Assembly (NCBI RefSeq): GCF_021404405.1
Contig: NZ_JABFTV010000002.1
Coordinates: 372,001 to 436,000 of the forward strand
Origin: Billgrantia aerodenitrificans
GTDB lineage: Bacteria; Pseudomonadota; Gammaproteobacteria; Pseudomonadales; Halomonadaceae
Direction: 5' to 3'
DNA length: 64,000 bases
In this document: positions 54,383 to 61,456 of the stretch, piece by piece
Layout of the letters: each line of letters opens with the position of its first letter
Position numbering within the stretch: position 1 is the first letter of the stretch
Made by a program: the position numbers and the translations under genes
Notes under the pieces: generated by a model
Told to the model about the DNA's origin: nothing
Database searches by the model: none
The model's input: the letters and a program-made list of their open reading frames with translations, nothing else

Positions 54383-55723
54383 TCAGTCCGGCGCGATTGG
54401 CAGCCGGCGCTTGTGCTCGGTGCGTCGGTAGGTGGTGAGGATGGTGTCGAAGGCCCGTTCGGAGACCTCGCGGTTCTCCAGGAAATCGTCGATCTCCTCG
54501 TAGCTGACGCCGAGGGCCACCTCGTCGAGCTTCTGCGGTGCCAGCGACTCGAGATCGGCGGTGGGCGCCTTGTTCACCAGCGCATCGGGTGCGCCCAGTT
54601 CCTGACCCAGCAGGCGCACCTGACGCTTGCTCAGCCCGGTCAGGGGTGCCACGTCGCAGGCACCGTCGCCGTACTTGGTGAAGAAGCCCATCAGCGCCTC
54701 GGCGGCCTGGTCGGTGCCGATGACCAGGCCGCCACGTGCTCCGGCTACGGCGTACTGGGCCACCATGCGCTGGCGCGCCTTGACGTTGCCCAGCACGAAG
54801 TCTCGCTGATGAACGTCATCGAACGTCATGCCGCCGTTCTCCAGTGATTCCAGCAGAGTATCGCTGGCGCTCTTGATGTTCACGTCGAGGACTTCGTCCG
54901 GCTGAATGAAGGCCAATGCCTTGTCGGCATCATCGGCATCCTGCTGCTCTCCGTAGGGCAGACGCATGGCGATGAACCTGCCTTGCTCACCCTGCTCGCG
55001 CTGCTTCTCCACGGCGAGCTGGGCCAGTCGCCCCGCCACGGTGGAGTCGACCCCGCCACTGATGCCCAGCACCAGCGTGGTCTGGCCGCTCTCCTGCATG
55101 ACTCGACACAGAAAGTCGCGGCGCCGCTCGAGCTCATGCTGGGCATCGATGTCGCTGCGGGCTTGCAACTGCACGCCGATGGCGCGCTGTACGGCCCGGC
55201 GCGAGCGTGTCTCTTCTTCACTCTTGGTCTCACTCTCGAGACACAGCCGATGGTAGTGGGGCAGGCGTTCCAGAGCATAGTGGGCCGCTGCCAGCCGCAC
55301 CTCGTTGCGAGTGCCGTCGAAGCGTCGCGTCTCGCAGTAATGGTGGTGATCGCCATCGTGGCGGAAGGCCCAGGCGAAGCAGACGGTGCCGATGGGCGTA
55401 TCGTCGTCGCCGGGGTTGGGGCCGGCGATGCCGGTATTGGCCAGGGCCACGTTGGCATCGTTGTTGTTCAGCGCGCCGGCGGCCATTTCACTGGCCACGG
55501 CCTCGCTGGTCAGGCCGTAGCGCTCGATGGTGTCGAAGCTGACGCCCAGGTAGCGGTTCTTGGACTGGGGCGAATAGACGCCGAGGCCGCAGTCGATGCT
55601 CTGGCCGCTGCCAGGCACCCTGGCCAGCTCCGAGACGATCAGTCCGGCTGTGCATGACTCGGCGGTGGCAAGCTTCAGTTCGTTGTCGATCAGATAGTCC
55701 GTGATCCTGTCCAGCAGCTCCAT
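54383..55723 (-). CDS. nadE: Fused nicotinamide-nucleotide amidase (PncC/CinA-C) and NAD synthetase
   Basis: A 446-residue protein with two NAD-salvage enzymes in one chain. Residues 1-~162 match the CinA C-terminal/PncC amidase: ATAESCTAGLIVSEL (Ser23) and ANTGIAGPNPGDDDTPIGTVCFAW. Residues ~176-446 match ammonia-dependent NadE: LVLGISGGVDSTVAGRLAQ (PP-loop SGGVDST at 222-228), RLPYGEQQDADDA, GTDQAAEALMGFFTKYGDG, KAPTADLE and TEHKRRLPI. PncC turns NMN into NaMN; NadE amidates NaAD to NAD, with NadD between. E. coli has these as separate proteins. A strong GGAGGAG site precedes the start. Confidence 0.93.
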   Translation of the reverse strand: MELLDRITDYLIDNELKLATAESCTAGLIVSELARVPGSGQSIDCGLGVYSPQSKNRYLGVSFDTIERYGLTSEAVASEMAAGALNNNDANVALANTGIAGPNPGDDDTPIGTVCFAWAFRHDGDHHHYCETRRFDGTRNEVRLAAAHYALERLPHYHRLCLESETKSEEETRSRRAVQRAIGVQLQARSDIDAQHELERRRDFLCRVMQESGQTTLVLGISGGVDSTVAGRLAQLAVEKQREQGEQGRFIAMRLPYGEQQDADDADKALAFIQPDEVLDVNIKSASDTLLESLENGGMTFDDVHQRDFVLGNVKARQRMVAQYAVAGARGGLVIGTDQAAEALMGFFTKYGDGACDVAPLTGLSKRQVRLLGQELGAPDALVNKAPTADLESLAPQKLDEVALGVSYEEIDDFLENREVSERAFDTILTTYRRTEHKRRLPIAPD

Positions 55724-55772
55724 TGCCTCTCCTCCTGATGGCCGACTAGCCTGATGCTGTCGGAAATGAACC

Positions 55773-55794
55773 TGACCTTACCTACCCTAGGTCA
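55773..55794. promoter_or_regulatory. Inverted repeat in the nadE-glsA divergent region
   Basis: TGACCT (55773-55778) and AGGTCA (55789-55794) face each other across ten bases in the 130-bp gap between divergent nadE and glsA. It may be an operator for either gene; I recognise no specific factor. Confidence 0.35.
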
Positions 55795-55853
55795 ATTCGG
55801 CCCGGATCGCGTGACCGGAAGCCAATCGGGCTGGTGAGACATGGAGACGTGAC

Positions 55854-56786
55854 ATGGAACGTATCGATGAAGCGAAGAGTGCCACCCTGGAGGAGGCCGT
55901 GGCGCGGGAGCGTGAGTATCGCCACGAGAGCGAAATGGCGTCTTTCACCGAAACAGGCGAGGAAGACCAGGAGCTGATTGGCATCGCCGTGATGGGCGCC
56001 GGCGGTGAGGCTGCCCAGGCTGGTAGCGCCGAGCAGCGCTTTCCCCTCGAAAGCGTGTCCAAGGCGCTGACGCTTGCCCTGGCGCTGGAGGACGTAGGCG
56101 CCGATGCGCTGTTCGAGCGGGTCGGCATGGAACCCTCGGGCGATCCCTACCACTCCATCGCGACGCTGGAAGAGGGCGAGATGGGCATTCCCTCCAACCC
56201 CATGATCAATGCCGGCGCCATCGTCACCACGGCGATGATACGCGGCCGGGACGGCGAGGAACGCTTCGACCGGATACGCGATTACTTCCGCCGCCTCGCG
56301 GGCAACCCCTCGCTCGACTACGACCGGGTCATGTTCGAGGCCGAGGACAAGGATCTCAATCGGGCTCTGTTCTACTACATGCGCAGCCACGACGTGCTGA
56401 AGGGCAGCGAGGAGGATCTGCTGGTGCCCTATCTCAAGCAGACCACCATTGAGGTGAACTGCCGCGAGCTGTCACGTATCGCCGCGGTCCTGGCCAACAC
56501 GGGGCGCGACCCGGAGAGCGGGGAACGCCTCATCGCCGAGGAGACGGTGCGCATCGTGCTGACGCTGATGTTCACCACCGGCATGTACGACCAGTCGGGC
56601 AGGTACGCCGTGGAGGTCGGCATGCCTTCGAAGAGCGGCGTTTCCGGCGCCATCCTGGCGGTGGCACCTGAGCGTATGGGGTTTGGCGTGATCGGCCCCG
56701 CGCTCAACGAGCACGGCAACAGCGTGGCCGGGCTACGCCTGCTCAAGGTGCTGTCGAGCCGCTGGCGGTTGGGCGTGTTTGCCTGA
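55854..56786 (+). CDS. glsA: Glutaminase
   Basis: Hydrolyses glutamine to glutamate and ammonia. The 310 residues are normal length for glutaminase A: the nucleophile motif ESVSKALTLALAL (Ser-x-x-Lys), GIPSNPMINAGAIVTT, LPYLKQTTIEVNCRELSRIAAVLANTGRDP and TTGMYDQSGRYAVEVGMPSKSGVSGAILAVAPERMGFGVIGPALNEHGNS are clear. The first ~50 residues are more acidic than usual, and the common GKVADYIPEL start is not recognisable. GGAG lies seven bases before the ATG. It is divergent from nadE, whose product needs ammonia. Confidence 0.9.
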   Translation: MERIDEAKSATLEEAVAREREYRHESEMASFTETGEEDQELIGIAVMGAGGEAAQAGSAEQRFPLESVSKALTLALALEDVGADALFERVGMEPSGDPYHSIATLEEGEMGIPSNPMINAGAIVTTAMIRGRDGEERFDRIRDYFRRLAGNPSLDYDRVMFEAEDKDLNRALFYYMRSHDVLKGSEEDLLVPYLKQTTIEVNCRELSRIAAVLANTGRDPESGERLIAEETVRIVLTLMFTTGMYDQSGRYAVEVGMPSKSGVSGAILAVAPERMGFGVIGPALNEHGNSVAGLRLLKVLSSRWRLGVFA

Positions 56787-56804
56787 GCCTGCAGCCGTGA
56801 CCGC

Positions 56805-57581
56805 TCAGGGCTGGCCGAGAGCGGGCGGCGGGGCGATCCCCTCGAACAGGGCCGGGTCGTCGCTGATGGCGCTGTCGACCCCCCACGCCCAGCGGTTGGC
56901 GAAGGCGGCCGGGTCGTTGGGTGTATAGCACAGCAGCCGGTAGTCGGCGGCCTTGATCTCCCGGGCACGGTATGCGGTGAGTCGGGTCCAGTCGGTATGG
57001 ATACTGAAGGCTTCCAGCGCCTCGCAGCGAGACTGCCATTTCGCGGGCACGCTTTCACTGAGTACGCCGATGGGCAGCAACGAGGCGTCGGCGATGGCGC
57101 GGGCCTGACCCAGGGCGGGTTGATCGAAGGAGGAGACGATCAGTCGCTCCGGCGGCAGCGCCTCGAGCAGGCGCGGTATCACCGCTTCGGCCAGTTCGGT
57201 ACCGCTGCGCCGGCTGGTCACCTTGAGCTCCATGTTGACGCCCATGTCCAGCTCCACCAGCAGGTCGAGCATCTCGCGCAGGGTGGCCATGCGCTCGCCG
57301 CGAAAGCCGTCGCCGAACCAGGCGCCGACGTCCAGTTTGCGCACTGCGGCGAGATCCAGGGAGGCGAGCCTGCCGTGGCCGTCGGAACAGCGCTTGAGCG
57401 TGGCGTCATGCCAGATCACCGGGGTGCCGTCACCGAGCAATTGCACGTCGAGCTCGACCCATGAAAAGCCGGCAGCGTGGGCGGCGCGCACCGCTGCCAG
57501 GGTGTTTTCCGGGGCGTGGGCGGACAGCCCACGATGGGCGATGAGTCGGGGCAGGGCAATGGCGGGGTGCGGTGAGGTCAT
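56805..57581 (-). CDS. Glycerophosphodiester phosphodiesterase
   Basis: Hydrolyses glycerophosphodiesters to glycerol-3-phosphate and an alcohol, which could feed the glpD step. It has 258 residues with LIAHRGLSAHAPENTLAA, ELDVQLLGDGTPVIWHD (catalytic His, Glu, Asp and His) and MELK. No signal peptide is seen, so it is cytoplasmic like UgpQ. The ATG at 57581 has GGAG about seven bases upstream; a longer open frame to 57713 has no good start. It converges with glsA. Confidence 0.9.
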   Translation of the reverse strand: MTSPHPAIALPRLIAHRGLSAHAPENTLAAVRAAHAAGFSWVELDVQLLGDGTPVIWHDATLKRCSDGHGRLASLDLAAVRKLDVGAWFGDGFRGERMATLREMLDLLVELDMGVNMELKVTSRRSGTELAEAVIPRLLEALPPERLIVSSFDQPALGQARAIADASLLPIGVLSESVPAKWQSRCEALEAFSIHTDWTRLTAYRAREIKAADYRLLCYTPNDPAAFANRWAWGVDSAISDDPALFEGIAPPPALGQP

Positions 57582-57716
57582 GCAAGAGCTCCAATCGAGG
57601 GGCGGACGAAAAAGACTATCGGGCGTCGATGACAGGATAGCGACCCGCTCGGGGCACGTGGTATCGGGCGCGACTATGCTAGTCTTGCGCCTTTGAATAA
57701 AGCAATGAGGCAAGTC

Positions 57717-58277
57717 ATGAAGGTGATGACCCCCGAGCGTGACGAGCAGCGCGACGCCTGGCTCGCGCGGCTGTGCGCCGATGTCTATGGTAGGGAAGCG
57801 GGGCTGTCGCCGTTGGTAACCTTCACCGGAACGCGACAGGTGCTGTTCACTCAGGAGGCCGCAAGGCTATGGGCGCTGGTGGACGAGCAGGGCCGACCGG
57901 GCGCTCTGGCACTCTTGACTCTCGACGCATCGGGCAGCGACATGACACTGTGGCACCATGCCTCGCCGGGCGGCGACCGTGAAAGCGTGCGTCGTTTGAT
58001 TCGCGAGCTGGTGCAGAAGGCACCGCTGCGAGTCGATGCGGCGAACCAGGAAGAGGAGGGCTTCTATCGCCGTTGCGGTATCAATCGCTGGTTCGCGACG
58101 CCGGGCGGCCGGCGTGTCGGGCTCTCTCCTCATCACTCGGCACGCGGCGTGAGCGAGCTGGAACCACCGCTCGGCTTCGATGAGGAGGCGATCCTGCGTC
58201 GCTTCAAGCATGACACTCACTTCTTCGAGCAGGAGAAGGCGAGCTTCGTCGAACGCTTGGCCGCATTTCCCGGGTAG
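57717..58277 (+). CDS. Hypothetical protein, weakly GNAT-like
   Basis: Cytoplasmic protein of 186 residues. The centre (LWALVDEQGRPGALALLTLDASG) and the later LIRELVQKAPLRVDAANQEEEGFYRRCGINRW have the strand and FYRRCGF-like layout of GNAT acetyltransferases, but the acetyl-CoA loop is not clear. ATG 57717 has GAGG six bases upstream; other in-frame starts lie at 57693 (TTG), 57705 and 57726. I do not recognise a specific family. Confidence 0.6.
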   Translation: MKVMTPERDEQRDAWLARLCADVYGREAGLSPLVTFTGTRQVLFTQEAARLWALVDEQGRPGALALLTLDASGSDMTLWHHASPGGDRESVRRLIRELVQKAPLRVDAANQEEEGFYRRCGINRWFATPGGRRVGLSPHHSARGVSELEPPLGFDEEAILRRFKHDTHFFEQEKASFVERLAAFPG

Positions 58278-58371
58278 GGGAGCGGTCTGTTCCATCAACC
58301 CCCTTGACCCCATGCGCACATGGCGGTTGGATGAAGCACACCTATCGTTAGCCGACAAAGGAAAATACCCC

Positions 58372-59349
58372 ATGGCAAAGCGAATTCAGTTCTCCCGCAC
58401 CGGCGGTTCCGAAGTGCTCGAATACATCGATGTGACGCCGGCCGATCCGGCACCCGGTGAAGTGCGGGTCAGGAACGAGGCGATCGGGCTCAACTTCATC
58501 GACATCTATTTCCGCACCGGTCTCTATCCTGCGCCTAGTCTGCCTTCGGGGCTGGGCACCGAGGGTGCCGGTGTAGTCGATGCCGTGGGCGAGGGGGTGA
58601 GTCACCTGAAGGCAGGCGACCGGGTCGCCTATGCCCAGGGGCCATTGGGCGCCTACGCCGAGTATCACGTGCTGCCGGCGGACAAGGTGGTGACGCTGCC
58701 CGATAACGTCGACGCCGAGACCGCCGCCGCCAGTATGCTCAAGGGGCTCACCGTGCAGTACCTGCTGCGCCAGACCGCTCCGCTAAAGGGCGGCGAGACG
58801 ATCCTGTGGCACGCCGCTGCCGGTGGGGTCGGCTCGATTGCCTGCCAGTGGGCCAAGGCGCTGGGAGTCAGGCTGATCGGTACCGTCAGCTCGCCCGAGA
58901 AGGCCGAGCTGGCGAAATCCAACGGCGCCTGGGCAACTATCGATTACACCCGTGAGAACGTGGTGGAGCGGGTGCGCGAGCTGACCGATGGCGAGATGTG
59001 CGACGTGGTCTACGACTCGGTGGGCAAGGACACCTGGATCACCTCGCTGGACTGCCTCAAGCCGCGTTCGCTGATGGTCAGCTTCGGCAACGCTTCCGGC
59101 GCAGTGGAGGGCGTCAATCTGGGCATTCTCAATCAGAAGGGTTCGCTGTTCGTCACCCGTCCCAGCCTCAACGGCTATGCCGATACCCGCGAGCGGCTGG
59201 AGACGATGTGCCGCGACCTGTTCGACATGCTGGGCAGCGGCAAGGTCAAGATCGACATCGGGCAGCGCTTTGCCCTGGCCGAGGCCGGCAAGGCCCAGGA
59301 CGCCCTGGCCAGCCGTCAGACCACCGGTTCAACCATCCTGCTGCCGTAA
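58372..59349 (+). CDS. qor: Quinone oxidoreductase (NADPH), Qor family
   Basis: Zinc-free medium-chain oxidoreductase of 325 residues reducing quinones with NADPH. GLNFIDIYFRTGLYPAPSLPSGLGTEGAGVV, KGLTVQYLLRQ and HAAAGGVGSIACQWAKALGVRLIGTVSS (Rossmann) are diagnostic of QOR; the catalytic and structural zinc cysteines are absent. AAAGGA precedes the start. A strong hairpin lies 24 bp after its stop. Confidence 0.92.
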   Translation: MAKRIQFSRTGGSEVLEYIDVTPADPAPGEVRVRNEAIGLNFIDIYFRTGLYPAPSLPSGLGTEGAGVVDAVGEGVSHLKAGDRVAYAQGPLGAYAEYHVLPADKVVTLPDNVDAETAAASMLKGLTVQYLLRQTAPLKGGETILWHAAAGGVGSIACQWAKALGVRLIGTVSSPEKAELAKSNGAWATIDYTRENVVERVRELTDGEMCDVVYDSVGKDTWITSLDCLKPRSLMVSFGNASGAVEGVNLGILNQKGSLFVTRPSLNGYADTRERLETMCRDLFDMLGSGKVKIDIGQRFALAEAGKAQDALASRQTTGSTILLP

Positions 59350-59373
59350 GCAGAAGCGCAGACTTGCTCACGC

Positions 59374-59401
59374 GACGCCCGCCTCACACGAGGCGGGCGT
59401 C
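59374..59401. terminator. Terminator between qor and the RpiR regulator
   Basis: GACGCCCGCCT (59374-59384) pairs perfectly with AGGCGGGCGTC (59391-59401) across a six-base loop, between two convergent genes. The following GTCGTTTG is only moderately T-rich. Confidence 0.7.
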
Positions 59402-59428
59402 GTCGTTTGCGGTATCGGGAGCGAGGAG

Positions 59429-60355
59429 TCATTCGTTGCTGACGTAGGCGCCCATCTCACGCATGCGCGACTCGAAGCTTGCCACGTTGTCGACGAGGCT
59501 GTCGGGGCCGTAGGCGACGCACTCGGCCAGCAGCACCTCGATCAGGGTGATGGCGGAGAGAATCGAGGGGAAGAAGTGCGGCGTAGCGTTGGCCACGGTG
59601 AAGGTGATGGCCGCCCCGGGCACCAGCGGCGAGCGCAGGGTATCGGTGATGACGATGGGTTTGACACCCGCCGCACGGGCGATTTCCAGCGCTCGCACGG
59701 TCTCGGCGCAGTAGGGTTCGAAACCGAAGGCGACCACCACGTCGTGCTCGCCGAAGGGGGCCAGTTCGGTCAGCAGGCCGCCCTCCTGACCACGAATGAG
59801 CTGGACGTTGGGCATGGCGATGCGGCCGACGTAGGCGAAGTGATAGGCGCAGGCAAAGGTATCGCGAAAGCCCACCACGGCGATCTTCTCGGCGGCGAGC
59901 AGCATCATGGCGGCATCGCGAACGCGTGCCTGATTGTCGGCGGTGAACAGGCGACCGATGTTGTCGAAGGCGGCATCGCCGACATCGAGAAACACCTGAT
60001 CGTCGGTCTGGCTGGCCAGGTTGCGCAGGTCGCTGGCACGGCCGGAGAGTTCCACCGGACCGGCCTGCACGGCCGATTGAAACACTTCACGGAACTGTTC
60101 GTAGCTGTCGAAGCCGAGGCGTTTGGCCAGGCGCACCAGGGTCGAGGAGGTGACCCTGGCGGCCCTGGCCGACTTGCGGATCGACTGAAAGGCGATCTCC
60201 ATCGGATGCTCCAGCACGTAGCCGGCGGCAAGCTTCAGCTGCGGACTGAGCTCGGGGTAGGCGGCAGCCAGCTGCTGGTTCACGGCATCCAGACCGGTGG
60301 GCGGGCATGCCTCTTCCGGGGTGGTGTCTGCGCTCTGTGTCTCGTGTTCCAGCAC
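59429..60355 (-). CDS. MurR/RpiR-family transcriptional regulator
   Basis: DNA-binding regulator of 308 residues: an N-terminal HTH_6 domain (ELSPQLKLAAGYVLEHP, then SIRKSARAARVTSSTLVRLAKRLGFDSYEQFRE) and a C-terminal SIS sugar-phosphate or acyl-binding domain (KIAVVGFRDTFACAYHFAYVG, HDVVVAFGFEPYCAETVRALEIARAAGVKPIVITD). GTG 60355 has GAGGAG six bases upstream; the longer frame from 60463 lacks a ribosome site. It is divergent from the enoyl-CoA hydratase operon, which it probably controls. Confidence 0.88.
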   Translation of the reverse strand: MLEHETQSADTTPEEACPPTGLDAVNQQLAAAYPELSPQLKLAAGYVLEHPMEIAFQSIRKSARAARVTSSTLVRLAKRLGFDSYEQFREVFQSAVQAGPVELSGRASDLRNLASQTDDQVFLDVGDAAFDNIGRLFTADNQARVRDAAMMLLAAEKIAVVGFRDTFACAYHFAYVGRIAMPNVQLIRGQEGGLLTELAPFGEHDVVVAFGFEPYCAETVRALEIARAAGVKPIVITDTLRSPLVPGAAITFTVANATPHFFPSILSAITLIEVLLAECVAYGPDSLVDNVASFESRMREMGAYVSNE

Positions 60356-60443
60356 GGCTGTCTCCTCGATCAGGGGGCCTGGGCCCGGCTCATGGAAGCC
60401 GACGGGAAGGGAGGCGCATTGTAACGCATGGCTTCCGTCAAGT

Positions 60444-60552
60444 AATGACACATTCGTTTCCACTTTGTTTTTATCGCGGCACGCTCGTGTTGACGTCGCA
60501 TCGTTCCTTGTCTAGCATGCGCATAAAACAAATGTGACATTAAATGTTTTAT
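60444..60552. promoter_or_regulatory. Divergent control region with paired AATGTGWCATT palindromes
   Basis: AATGTGACATT (60531-60541) is a palindrome around one base. A near-identical copy on the other strand, AATGTGTCATT, covers 60444-60454, 87 bp away. The first is nested inside ATAAAACA (60523-60530) and TGTTTTAT (60545-60552). Lying between the regulator and the hydratase operon, these are good candidates for RpiR operators. The 288-bp gap holds no gene. Confidence 0.5.
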
Positions 60553-60643
60553 AACGTTACGTTTGTTTCCATATGGCACATACCGTGTCATCCGTTATCG
60601 CCACGTCAGCCATCCATTACGCCGAGAGAGTGCCGAAACGCTC

Positions 60644-61438
60644 ATGAGCGCCACCAGCCCCGAAACCCTCATCGTCGACCGCCGCGGGGCGGTCATGGAA
60701 ATCCGCTTCAACCGACCGCATCGCCTCAATGCGGTGGTCGAGGCGTTCTACAGCGAGCTGCTCGCCGCCCTGGCAGAAGCCGAGCGCGACCCTGAGGTGC
60801 GCTGCGTGATCCTCACCGGCGAGGGACGGGCCTTCTGCGTCGGTGCCGACATGAAGGAGCATGGCAGTGCCCAGCGCACGCTGTTCCAGCGTCGCCGCTA
60901 CCTGCAACTCGGTAACGACGTGTGCGAAGCGATCCTGCGCCATCGCAAGCCGGTCATTGCCGCCGTCAACGGTTACGCCCTAGGCGCCGGTGCCGAAATG
61001 GCGGTGGCCTGCGACTTCATCGTCATGGCCGAGGAGGCCCAGATCGGCTTCCCCGAAACCAGCATCGGTACCTGCGTCGGCGGCGGCGTCTCCAAGCTGT
61101 TGCCGCAGCTGGTGGGGCTGAACATGGCGCGTCAGCTGCTCTACACCGGGCGCCGCATCGACGGTCGCGAGGCGGCCCGCATCGGCCTGGCCACCTCGTG
61201 CCACGCCGCCGATGCCATGCCGGCCGAGGCGCAGAAGCTGGCCGAGAGCCTGGCCGGCCAGGCGCCGGTGTCGATCGCCATGCTCAAGCGGCTGGTCAAC
61301 CAGGGCAGCGACACCGGGCTCGAAAGCCAGCTGCAGCAGGAACTGGATGCGGTCTTCACCTGCTCGACCACGACCGATTGGCAGGAGGGGGTCGACGCCT
61401 TCGCCGAGAAGCGTGCCCCCCAGTTCAAGGGCCATTGA
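60644..61438 (+). CDS. Enoyl-CoA hydratase/isomerase family protein
   Basis: Crotonase-fold protein of 264 residues. GEGRAFCVGADMKEH and KPVIAAVNGYALGAGAEMAVACDFIVMAEEAQIGFPETSIGTCVGGGVSKLLPQLVG form the oxyanion holes and active-site region. It hydrates, isomerises or cleaves an acyl-CoA. The acyl-CoA synthetase starts 18 bases later, so the genes act in one pathway, but the substrate is unclear. ATG 60644 gives a normal length; the 27 upstream residues from 60563 are unlikely. Confidence 0.88.
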   Translation: MSATSPETLIVDRRGAVMEIRFNRPHRLNAVVEAFYSELLAALAEAERDPEVRCVILTGEGRAFCVGADMKEHGSAQRTLFQRRRYLQLGNDVCEAILRHRKPVIAAVNGYALGAGAEMAVACDFIVMAEEAQIGFPETSIGTCVGGGVSKLLPQLVGLNMARQLLYTGRRIDGREAARIGLATSCHAADAMPAEAQKLAESLAGQAPVSIAMLKRLVNQGSDTGLESQLQQELDAVFTCSTTTDWQEGVDAFAEKRAPQFKGH

Positions 61439-61456
61439 GACTCAAGGATGCGAGAC

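Noticed and set aside
60356..60463. 36-residue N-terminal extension of the RpiR regulator
   Set aside because: GTG 60463 has no ribosome site, while GTG 60355 has GAGGAG at ideal spacing and gives the usual family length.
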